The notes below the pieces were generated by a model. The model was not told the DNA's origin, made no database searches, and worked only from the letters and a program-made list of their open reading frames with translations. Positions 33,180-45,100 of a DNA stretch of 64,000 bases are shown here, in pieces (within the stretch, counting starts at the first letter, position 1; each line of letters opens with the position of its first letter). This DNA comes from Mesostigma viride. Its lineage: Eukaryota; Streptophyta; Mesostigmatophyceae; Mesostigmatales; Mesostigmataceae. Location: NCBI GenBank assembly GCA_009746045.1, contig RPFO01000333.1:1025674-1089673 (forward strand), read 5' to 3'. A program made the translations under genes and the position numbers.

Positions 33180-36100
33180 ATGAATGGTGGGGACACAAAT
33201 GGGGTCCATCATCCCGCACTCCTTGAGGAGGCATATTCCCCATCTCTGCTTGAGAAGGGGTATAGCATCCATGACAGCGCCCCTATCCTTCGACCGTCCC
33301 GGTCTGCCAAGAAGTACGAGATGCATGTAACCCCATCGACGTCTAGAGACCCTGCGTTGTTGGATGACTCTAACCGTAACGACGGCATGGGAGCGTCTGT
33401 CGTCCAGGATTTCCGTGTTCACGCCCTTCCTGGTGCGGCCATGTCCCAGGAAGCACAGTGGAACTACCTGGAAAATGGGATGGCCTCGCCTGGAGTCCGC
33501 GTGCACCCTGACATGGAGGACACTCCCCGCTCCGATGCCGCCTTTCTCCACAAGACGCAAGGGTCCTTTGCCGATCGGGTGGCCCTGGCGTCCTCAAAGC
33601 GGCGCCTCAACGCGAGCATCAAGGGCTCCTGCCGGCGTCTCACAGCCGACCAAGAGATCACCGCGGAGCTCGAGGACGACCGGTCATGGTACCTGTTCAC
33701 GCCTGAGAGCGCCATCCGCCGGTGGAGCCACGCGATTGTGACCCACGGCTGGTTCGAGCTGGCGGTGCTTGTCATCATCTGTTTCAACTCGGTGCTGCTG
33801 GTGCTATGCGAGGAGTACGACCTGGCGGGCGTGGAGGTGCCGTGCTCGCCGCCAGTGACCAACAAGCTGGCGTGTTTTTTCCTGGCCGCCGAGTTCTTCT
33901 TTGTGGCGGTGTACAGCATCGAGTTTGTGCTGAAGAGTGTGGTCAACGGGTTCGTGGTGGGGGAGGGGGCCTACCTGCGCGACCACTGGAACCAGCTGGA
34001 CTTTCTTGTCCTGCTCGCCTCATGGGGCGGGTGCATCCTCTACTTTGTGAACATAGGCAACCGGGTGCGTGTCCCTCACTTGACTCCCCTCCACTGCCGC
34101 ACTGCACACACATCCGTCCCCATCCTGCGGCACGGGGACCATGGGGGGGAGGAATTGGACGTACTAGGGGTGGGTGGGGCGATCGAACAGATGGCAGGGA
34201 ATCGGACGTACTAGGGGTGGGTGGGAGATCGAACAGATGGGAGGGAATTGGACGTACTAGGGGTGGGTGGGCGATCGAACAGATGGGAGGGAATTGGACG
34301 TACTAGGGGTGGGTGGGCGATCAAACAGATGGGAGGGAATCGGACGTACTAGGGGTGGGTGGGGCGATCAAACAGATGGGAGGGAATCGGACGTACTAGG
34401 GGTGGGTGGGCGATCGAACAGATGGGAGGGAATCGGACGTACTAGGGGTGGGTGGGCGATCGAACAGATGGGAGGGAATCGGACGTACTAGGGGTGGGTG
34501 GGGCCATCAAACAGATGGGAGGGAATCGGACGTACTAGGGGTGGGTGGGGCGATCAAACAGATGGGAGGGAATCGGACGTACTAGGGGTGGGTGGGGCGA
34601 TCGAACAGATGGGAAGGAATCGGACGTACTAGGGGTGGGTGGGGCGATCGAACAGATGGGAGGGAATCGGACGTACTAGGGGTGGGTGGGGCGATCAAAC
34701 AGATGGGAAGGAATCGGACGTACTAGGGGTGGGCGGGGCGATCAAACAGATGGGAGGGAATCGGACGTACTAGGGGTGGGTGGGCGATCGAACAGATGGG
34801 AGGGAATCGGACGCACTAGGGGTGGGTGGGCGATCGAACAGATGGGAGGGAATCGGACGTACTAGGGGTGGGTGGGTGATCAAACAGATGGGAGGGAATC
34901 GGACGTACTAGGGGTGGGTGGGCGATCAAACAGATGGGAGGGAATCGGACGTACTAGGGAAGGGGTCACCCTCGCAGAGCCCAGCACCATCACGTCCCCA
35001 CATTTCCAGGGCGGCATGGGGTTGCCTTCGTTCCCCGCTTCCCCGGGGTGGCCATCACTAGAAATGACCAACGGCACCATGTGGAGGCAGGGTTTCTCCC
35101 CACCTAGGTCTCACCCGCGTCGGCTATACATGGAGGCCATCCGCCACCAGTAGAGCCATGGATGTGCCTCGCCCACCACAGCACCAGGGCAGGAACGGTG
35201 TGGCAGCACAGCCCTCCTCCCGCCCCCGCAGCAAGCCAGCGGTGTGCGTGGCCTGCTGCAGCAGCGCTGTTGCCCCTAGCCGTCTGCTGACAGTGCCTTG
35301 CTGGCCTTGCTTGAGCGGTGTTGCGCAGTGGTGGCCTGGCATTCGCTGCATCATGCTGGGGCTGTGTGGCAGGGCTCCCGTGGGTGGGTGGGTGGGTGGG
35401 TGGGTGGGGTGATCGAACGCATCGGATGGATGGCCTTGTTGGTGGACGCCGAAGCTCGTGCTTGCATCCGCTCTCCTCCCATGCAGTGGCCGGGACCAAC
35501 GTGCCACACCGTGCCAAGTCCCCTCTGTCCACCGTGATGTTGGCCGCCGCCCCTCCGCTCTGTCCACCGTGATGTTGGCCGCCACCCTCCGCTCTGTCCA
35601 CCGTGATGTTGGCCGCCCTCCGCTCTGTCCACCGTGATGTTGGGCGCCCTCCGCTCTGTCCACCGTGATGTTGGCCGCCGCCATCCGCTCGGGTTGTGTA
35701 CCCCCGTGCTCACCGCCCTTATGCTGCCAGCCCTCTGGCATTGTCATGCCCCCTTTCCTTAGAAGGGCGCCTCCAGTGGCTTCTCCATTGCCCCCATAAG
35801 TCGTCGTGCTCGCGCTCTCGCTCCCATCACCACCACCGCGTGGCCAGTCGGGGTTGGACTTTCCCCGTGACCTCAACCCTCACCGCTGCCCTCCACCCTC
35901 TTGCCCCCTCTGGTATTTGTGCGCACGTGTGCAGGTGACGGGCGTGGCGGTGGCCACCCGCATGTTCCGCATCTTGCGCACACTGCGCACCATCCAGCTG
36001 GTGGGCGGGGGTGTGGCGTGGGGGAATTTCAGGCAACAGGGATTGGGGGGTGGGGGGGTAAAAACGGGGGTGGGGGCAAGAACGGATGGGAATGTGGGAG

Positions 36101-39100
36101 GGAGAGTTGGGAGCTTGGTTTATGCACGCTTAGCTGTGCTTATACAGCTCATAGCTGTGTTTGTTTGTTTGTGCATGCTTTCATGTGTGTGATCATGGCA
36201 TGGTGCATAGATGTGGTGTCAGGCAAGCCTGCCGTTGTGCAACGGTTGGCGATGCCTTGACCAGCTGAACCGGAGCATGGTGGTTGCTTGTCCGGCCGGC
36301 ATGTTGGTGGCACGATGGCTTGCTTGTCCAGGGCATCACAGGACCGGCCCGCTGCTTTCAGCTGGACAGTGGCTAGGGGGTCCAGGAGCAGCCAGCCACG
36401 GTGACAGATGAGAGTCAATTGTGGCATCGTGGCACCCATGTGGTTGCCTTTCTAGGTCCATTCTCGGAACGCGACTCACTCTGGGATAGCGCGACGCTCT
36501 CCGTAGTACTAGGGCATGCGCTGCTCCCTGTTCCCTGTGCTGCGTCATACGGTGCTCTTTCGTGTGGGCATACGACTGCTGACCTCTCCTGCTTCCTTCA
36601 CCCACACTACTTGGTGGCCTCTCCTGCTTCCTTCACCCACACTACTTGGTGGCCTCTCGTGCTTCCTTCACCCACACTACTTGGTGGCCTCTCCTGCTTC
36701 CTTCACCCACACTACTTGGTGGCCTCTCCTGCTTCCTTCACCCACACTACTTGGTGGCCTCTCTTGCTTCCTTCACCCACACTACTTGGTGGCCTCGCGT
36801 GCGCAGGTGGACGGCCTGCGCGTACTGGTCAACTCGCTTCTGCGCGCCGTCCCGCTACTGCTCCGCGTCATGGTCCTCTTCCTCGTCGTGGTCGTCGTGT
36901 TCGGCTTGTTGGGCGTGCAGGTAAGGCTCACAGGACGTGCAGGTAAGTGTGCACAAGCTACATCACAGGACGTGCAGGTAAGTGTGCACAGGGCGCACGG
37001 CACAGGACGTGCAGGTAAGTGTGCACAGGGCGCACGGCACAGGGCGGGTGGACAGACATGTCATCGCGATCACTGGATCACCATATGTGACCTTCGCTCT
37101 CCGATGGTGTGCCTTGCACAGTGCTGAGGGACCGCACTGCCATTTCTTGCACCTGCTGAATAGAGACATCTTGGCAATGGGGGCAAGGCAACGGTGAGCC
37201 ATGGATAGAGAGATTTGTGCCGTGGAGATGTTTGCCCCCCATGTCAGTTGTCCCCCTCTCCCCATGACCCATTCGATGTGTGCCCATGCCACGCTGCATT
37301 ACACTGCCGATGTACCTAAGTCCTCACGATCACCACCACCATCAGCACCACCAAAACCACCACCACCACCACCGCCGCCGCCGCCGCCACCGCCGCCGCC
37401 GCCGCCACCGCCACCACCACCACCACCACCACCACCACCACCACCACCACCACCACCACCACCACCACCACCACCACCACCACCACCACCACCACCACCA
37501 CCACCACCACCACCACCACCATCACCACCACCGCTGCCGCCGCCGCCGCCGCCGCCACCACCACCACCACTACCACGCCCGCCGCCGCCCCCCCCCCCCA
37601 CCCCACCCCACCCCACCTCACCACCACCACCACCGCCGCCGCCGCCACCGCCACCGCCACCGCCACCGCCACCACCACCACCACCACCGCCGCCGCCGCC
37701 GCCGCCCCCCCACACCCCCACACCCACCACCACCACCACCGCCGCCGCCGCTGCCGCCACCACCACCACCACCACCACCACCACCACCACCACCACCACC
37801 ACCACCACCACCACCACCACCACCACCACCACCACCACCACCACCACCACCACCACCACCACCACCACCACCACACCACCACCACCACCACCACCACCAC
37901 CACCACCACCACCACCACCACCACCACCACCACCACCACCACCACCACCACCACCACCACCACCACCACCACCACCACCACCACCACCACCACCACCACC
38001 ACCACCACCACCACCACCACCCCACCACCACCCCCCCCCCCCCCCCCCCCCCCCCACACACACACCACCACCACCACCGCCGCTGCCGCCACCACCACCA
38101 CCACCACCACCATCAACAGATTTACAGAGTTCATCAACACCCATACTTTTTTGCCTCATTCGATCCCCTTGCTGCTGTCAGCTGTTCAGTGGGGAGCTCA
38201 GCTACCGCTGCGTGCGCACGTCCTCGCTCCCTGCCAACTACACGCAAGCGTCTCCGCGGTCACTCTCCCGCTACTACGCGAACCTATACGGGCCGTACTG
38301 GATGGACAACTCCCCCCTCGCGTTGCAAGAGCTAGACGACCCCGCCGTGTGCGGCGCGTGCGCAGAGGGGTACACGTGCGTCGACCTGGGCCGCAACACC
38401 TACCACAACTTTCAGAGGTGAGGCCGCAACACCTGCCATCACTTCAAGCGACGAGGCCGCACAGCACTGCGTGGCAGAACACAGTTTGTAGCCTGGAGCA
38501 CACAGGAGTCAGCAGGGACGGACACGGTCATGCCGGCGGTGCCAGTTGGGCCATCAGCTGCCAGCGGGGCGTGTGCATGGGGGAGATATTGTGCCTCGTT
38601 GTGCGGGTGTGCTGTCGTCGCAACATCGTGTCGTCATGGCATGACAATGGCAACGCGGGGGTGGTTGCCAGCAGCCACCTCACACGCAGGCTGGCACACA
38701 CTCTCTACTCAGACTGCAGGCCATTTGTACCCAGTTTTGCCTGCTCCACATCATGCACGTGGCTGGTTGGGTCAGGGCTCCCATGTGTGCTCATGAGGCG
38801 CCAGCATAAGGCATGCACGCCTCATACGCCAAGCCATGCTCAAACGCAAGGAATGACCCATGAACCATGGGCCGTGGCATGCCCCCCATGCATCGTGGCA
38901 TGCCCATGAGACGGCGGCCAGCAGTAACGAGCACGCACCATCGTGGATGGTGCCCCATCTGCTACCGCACGACACGCCATGCAAACTCACCCTCCCTACC
39001 TTGCTGCCTCACTGATGGCAGCGTGGCGGCAACACATCTTCCTTCTCCCCCCATGCGCACGGTGGTCTCACGTACTCTTTTCCGTGTCTTCCCTTGCCCT

Positions 39101-42100
39101 CCCCCCCCTGCCCCTCCGCCCCTCCGCCGCAGCTTTGACCACTTTGGATACTCTGTGCTCTCCATGTTTGTGGTCATCACGGGCGAGAGCTGGGGCCACC
39201 TGATGGACTTTGTGACGAGCGCCACCACGCGCTGGTCCGCCACCTACTTCCTCGTCCTCGTGCTCGTGGTATGCTTTCTGCCGCCACCTACTTGCTCGTC
39301 CTCGTGCTCGTGGTGTGCTTTGTGCCGCCACCTGCTTGCTCATCCTCGTGCTCGTGGTGTGCTTTCTGCTGCCTCCTACTTGCTCGTCCTCGTGCTCGTG
39401 GTATGCTTTCTGCTGCCATCTTTGACACAGGATGCTTGCAAGTTGCTCGTGTGCGGGGTGTAGACTACTCGTGTGTTGGTCCTCATCCGTGGCCCTCCCT
39501 CCTGATCTATGTCCTCGCGCGTACGGTTCAAGGGTTGGTCCCCGTGGCACCCGCTCGCCCTCCTCAAGGCATGTTCCTCCATGTGTGTGTGCGGGTCATG
39601 CCTGGCCATGACATGGCTTTACTTTGTGCTGCGGCACATGGTTTCCACGAGGGTATTCTTTGTGCGGGGGCATCCACCTTACAACATGTGACCCACCTTA
39701 CAACATGTGACCTGGTTATCGATTCTTGGGGCGACAGCCCCATGCTGGAGGCTGACTATGGCGAGGGAGCGTGCTTATTCTGGCACCTCTTGGGACAAGA
39801 GGGGTGTGCCGGCCCACGTTCATCAGCACACGCTCTTCCCTGGTGCGTTGTGCTGGCAGACTGTGTGCCCCTCAGCCCCTGCATGATGACCTACTGCGGA
39901 CATGTGTACGAGTCCCCGCCACGTAAAGCTGCGTTGACGCACTGGCCTTGCACAATTATGCTCAGGCTGGGGCTCGCTCGGGTCTGCGCCCGCTCCTGTG
40001 CCCCACTGTCCCTGTATGTGCGCTCGTGTTGGGTGTGGTTGGGCAGGGCACCAACTTGCTGATGAACCTTCTTCTGGCGGTCATCAAGGACTCTTTCTCC
40101 ACCTCGATGACGCGCCTCATCCGCGAGCAGCGCGGGCAGAAGATGAAGGTGCTCAAGCAGGTGGGTGGGGTTTAGGGTTTAGGGTTTAGGGTTTAGGGTT
40201 TAGGGTTTAGGGTTTAGGGTTTAGGGTTTAGGGTTTAGGGTTTAGGGTTTAGGGTTTAGGGTTTAGGGTTTAGGTGGGTGGAGAACGGGACAAGCCGGCG
40301 AGGGGCGGGCAACGGGAAGGGGCGCAAGCAGGTGGGTGCACACAGGGGCGAGGGTGGGCACACGCATGGCGCTGCAGCTAATGGGTGGGCGACCCTACAA
40401 GCTTGCCTGTTGGCTCGCTGCTCCTGGCACTTTGCTCATGCGTGGTTGCTTGTGCACCCGTGTGCATGTGTGCATGTGTGCATGCGTGCCACGGCAGGGT
40501 GATGCCTTGGTGTCGGCCATGGATATGTTTTCTAAGGTCTAGTAGCTGCTGGCGCCTGCCACCCGAACCATGCCATCCATGTCCACAGCATCCTGCATGC
40601 CGGCCACCGGTGCCGTTGTGGCACATGGCTGCGCTCTCTTTTCCACCTGTATCCTCCCTCCACTGCCTGATGGTAACCTATCACTGTCGCCCTCATCGCT
40701 CACACTGTGGCAAGTGCCTGCAATGCCATTCCTCCGCCTTCTCTCTGCCTTTTCTCGGCTTTCCCTTTGTTTTCCCTTTGCCATCCCTCTACCTCCCCCC
40801 TTGCCATCCCTCTGCCTCCCCCCTTGCCATCCCTCTGCCTTTCCTGTGCCATCCCCCTGCCTTCCCCTTGGCCATTTCTCTGCCTTCCCTTCGCCATCCC
40901 TCTGCCTTTTCCTTCTGGCCCTGCAGGCCGTCGAGTTCCTGGCGTTGCAGGCCGCGCCCCTCAGCCCCAAGCGGCTGGGCGTTACCGCTGTGTTTCCTCG
41001 CACGCCCTCCCTCACCAACCTCTTCCCCGTGCTCAGCGAGAAATTCAGCGCGCTGCAGGAGGTGGTCTTCCAGTGAGTGGCGCCGGCAGCACATCCACGC
41101 TGGCGGTCTCCTTGATGTACATGGCGCCTGCAGGAGGTGGTTTGTCAGTACGGGGTGCGCACAGTATGCGTGGCGGGTGCGGGACGGTCCTTGCGCTGTA
41201 TTGGCGCATGGTGACTGCGCCGCCACGCCAACAGCACTGCGATGCCATCAGCAGCTTTCAGGGCGCTCAAAGACAACCTTTGCCTGGCTTGTTCTGGCAT
41301 CCTTCCCATGTTCCACGCTTGTTTGCGTTGTCTGCAGCGGACGACTCGGCCCTGTGCTCCCCTCGTCTCCTTTTCTCCGTTGTTTGTGGGACGGGTGACC
41401 AGGCCACATGATGTGCCAAACAAAACAGCATATACGCCCTTCTGTCCCCAAACCCTAAACCCTGAACCGCCTATACGGCCTTCTGTCCCTTCACCCTAAA
41501 CCCTAAACCCTAAACCGCCTATACGGCCTTCTGTCCCTAAACCCTAAACGTATGGCCTTCTGTCCCTAAACCCTAAACCCTGAACCCTAAACCGCCTATA
41601 CGGCCCTCCGCCCCTAAACCCTAAACCGCCTATACGGCCTTCTGACCCTAAACCCTAAACGTATGGCCTTCTGTCCCTAAACCCTGAACCCTGAACCCTA
41701 AACCGCCTATACGGCCCTCCGCCCCTAAACCCTAAACCGCCTATACGGCCCTCCGCCCGCATGGATGCCATGGTACGTATACAACGACTTCCCTAGCATG
41801 ATCGCCTTCCTACCGTCCGGTGTTCCCGTTGCTGGTCGATAGCATGATCGCCTTCATACAGTGTCTTCATACAGTGCCTTCCTACAGTGTCTTCATACAG
41901 TGCCTTCCTACAGTGTCTTCATACAGTGCCTTTCACAGTGTCTTCATACAGTGCCTTCCTACAGTGTCTTCATACAGTGCCTTCCTACAGTGCCTTCCTA
42001 CAGTGCCTTCCTACAGTGCCTTCCTACAGTGTCTTCATACAGTGCCTTCCTGCAGTGTCTTCATACAGTGCTCCCGTTGCTGGGTGGACCTGCCCACACT

Positions 42101-45100
42101 ATGCTACATGTTGTGCCATTGGGGCGGTGCCTGCTTGGCTCCCCACCTGGCCCCCTGTCTCACATTATTAAAAATATCTCACATGATTAACTAAAAAATG
42201 TCTCACTCGACACGCTCCGGTCTTGCGCATGTCTCCTACTGCCCCTGCCTCGCCCACGGTTGGCTGCCCCCTGCCTCGCCCACGGTTGGCTGGCAGGCTT
42301 GTGATCCGCAAGTCCTTCCAGCACACGTTTGCGCTGCTCACACTGTGCAACACGCTTCTGCTGTCCTCCGTACACGCCAACATGCGGACCAGCGTGGAGC
42401 AAACCATCGAGGTGCGTACGCCCGCCACCTGTCCACCCGCCGTTCCCGAGCGCATCTTGCGTCGCCCGCATGGGCAGCGACCCAACGGCTGCCCCCTGGC
42501 CACCCACCGGGTGTCTCTTCTCCATGCCTTGGCACGCTGCATCCATGCCTTGCTAAGCTGTTCTATAGGGCCGTCGTATCGATTATAGCTTCTGACGAAC
42601 AAATAGTCTCTAGCTTCTCTGGTCGCTCTATTGGTCCTTACATAGCCATGACAGCTGCTGACGCTCGCGTAGCTAGATTAGCTACTCTGGCTTCTACAGT
42701 AGGGCATGCGCAGGCATCTTTCAGTTTTTCATGGCCGAGGAACGTTTTGTTTTCTCATGTATGGCAGCTTAGGGCGCCTAGAGAGTTTGACAGCTACTAC
42801 AGGGTTCCTTGTATGGGCAAAAAGAACCTACGTATTTCCCCATGGGATGCCAAACAGGCACACGCCAGTGGCCAGGATGTACAGGTACAACATGAATTGT
42901 GCGCGGAGCAAAGATCTGTAGTCGGGGGCCCCCCGTATGTTGGCGTTTGTCCGAGTTATTCTTGCCACTGTTGCTACCTGTGGCAGGATTCACTGTCGCC
43001 GGCTGTGGTTGCCCCCCCCCCCCTGCCTGCCCCCTCTTGCGCACGCCAGGTATGCTACGTCGTGCTGAACACAGCATTTGCCGTGGAGTCTATCTTAAAG
43101 ATCATCGGCTTTGGCGTGAAGAAGTTTGCAAAGTAAGCACGTCGCAAGCTCGCAAGGCGTTGCCCGCGGGTTGTGGGGGGCTGGGCATACATACTTGGAG
43201 GAGAGCCACTCGGCACTGTTGTGGAGCTGTTGCTTGTTTCTGTTGTGGAGTTGTGAATGGATCAGCGACCTTTTCTCCGGCGCCCACCAACACACGCCCA
43301 CCGCGTCAGTTGGCGTCTGGGCGTGCCTGTCACATGCGCTGCCGGCTGTTTCCGGCTTGCTTGCTCGCTGGTGGCTCAGATGCTGCGTGGGGCCTATCAT
43401 GGTGGCCCTGTCCCTGCATCCATCGCCACGTATCAGTGGGAGTGCTGCAGGGAGCATTAGTGAGCAGGCTTGAGGTTGACGGCTGCGAGCAAGCCACGGT
43501 GAAGCAAAATGGGCCACGATACCCAGCCCGCTTCCAGGGACCCACCAAGTGATGAGCATTTGACCATGGGCGCTGCTGTCGCCCACCGGCAGGCAGCCGC
43601 AGGCAGCCTCTTGACTCGGCGGTTGGAATCACCTTGCCCCGCCCCCTCCCCATTCTGGAAAGTATCGCTGCAGACCTATCGCCCGCCCCTTCCCCATGCG
43701 AGCCGGTTCGATATGATTTACCCTTCTCCTTGCCCTGACGGCACACCCATCCTTCCTTCCCTTTCCCCCCCGCCCTGCAGGAATGGTTTGTGTATTTTGA
43801 CCCGGCTCGTTGCCATCACTGCCCCACTGTCCTGCCCTCACCTCCCACCCCCATGGCAGGAACCGTTTTGACGTGTTTGACCTGGTGGTCGTCATGCTGG
43901 GCGTGGTGGATGCCGCCATCACCGCGCGCCGTGTCAACGTGACGGCGCTGCGGGCCGTGCGCACCGTGCGGGCGTTCAGGCTCATGCGCGTCATTCGCAT
44001 CTTCCGGCTGGCGCGCTACATGGTTAGGGGCGGGGGGGGAAGGAATGGGGTGGGTAGAAGGGAGGGAGGGAGGGAGGGAGGGAGAGAGGGAAGGAGGGAG
44101 GGAGGGAGGGAGGGAGGGAGGGAGGGAGGGAGGGAGGGAGGGAGGGAGGGAGGGAGGGAGGAGGGAGGGAGGAGGAGGGAGGGAGGGAGGGAGGGAGGGG
44201 GAGGAGGGAGGGAGGGAGGGAGGGAGGAGGAGGAGGAGGGAGGGAGGGAGGAGGGAAGGAGGGAGGAAGGAGGAGGGAGGGAGGAGGGAGGGAGGGAGGG
44301 AGGGAGGGAGGGAGGGAGGGAGGGAGGAGGGAGGGAGGGAGGGAGGGAGGGAGGGAGGGAGGGAGGAGGGAGGGAGGAGGGAGGAGGGAGGAGGGAGGGA
44401 GGGAGGGAGGGAGGGAGGGAGGGAGGGAGGGAGGGAGCAAACTCTTCTCTGTCAACAATCGTTTAGTTTTTCTTCTGGCTTCTTTGGGCACTCGAGGTGA
44501 TGCTTTTTGAACCAGTGCATGGCTAGACATTTTAATTCCAATCGCCTCACTGTCCCTGCGATGGTCCCATGACTGACCGCAAGATGTCTCTGTGTGTGCG
44601 GCATTGTTCGCTACAATCGTCGCTGCTGCATCCGCCACAGGACTCGTTGCGTACGGCAGGGGAGGTACTCGTCAAGTCCCTCAGCGTCTTCCTGCACATG
44701 CTGATGCTGCTGGTGCGTGCGCTAGTAGTAAACGTATGCGCATGATGCTGCTGGTACATATGATAGCAGCAAACAAGCACACACTGATGCGGCTGGTGTG
44801 TGGGATAAAAGCAAGTATCTGCTGATGCTGGCGGTGCATGGGATAAAAGCAAGCCCGTGCCGATGCTGCCCATGCGTGTGGTACTGGCAAAACCTGGCAG
44901 TATGGGCCCGCTGTACACGTGCCTTTGACTGCTCAACACTTTGGGGCTTTGAAGTCAAGCCATGGGCTCCCTACCATGACTAGGATGGGCTAATATCAGC
45001 ATGTCCAGCATGTCCTCCTCGACTAGGATGGGCTGATCTCAGCATGTCCAGCATGTCCTCCTGGACCGCGGTGAGGGTGCGCACGCTCCCGTAACCCTCG

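Noticed and set aside
35124-35876. 250-codon minus-strand ORF
   Set aside because: Covers a tandem repeat and intronic sequence of the channel; shadow frame.
37201-38421. Very long Pro/Thr/His and Gly/Val/Trp open frames on both strands
   Set aside because: They are produced by the (CCA)n/(CCG)n tract in channel intron 3; only the exon from 38182 at their end is real.
40169-41750. Chromosome end
   Set aside because: Both telomere-like arrays are internal, flanked by exons of one gene with matching phases.
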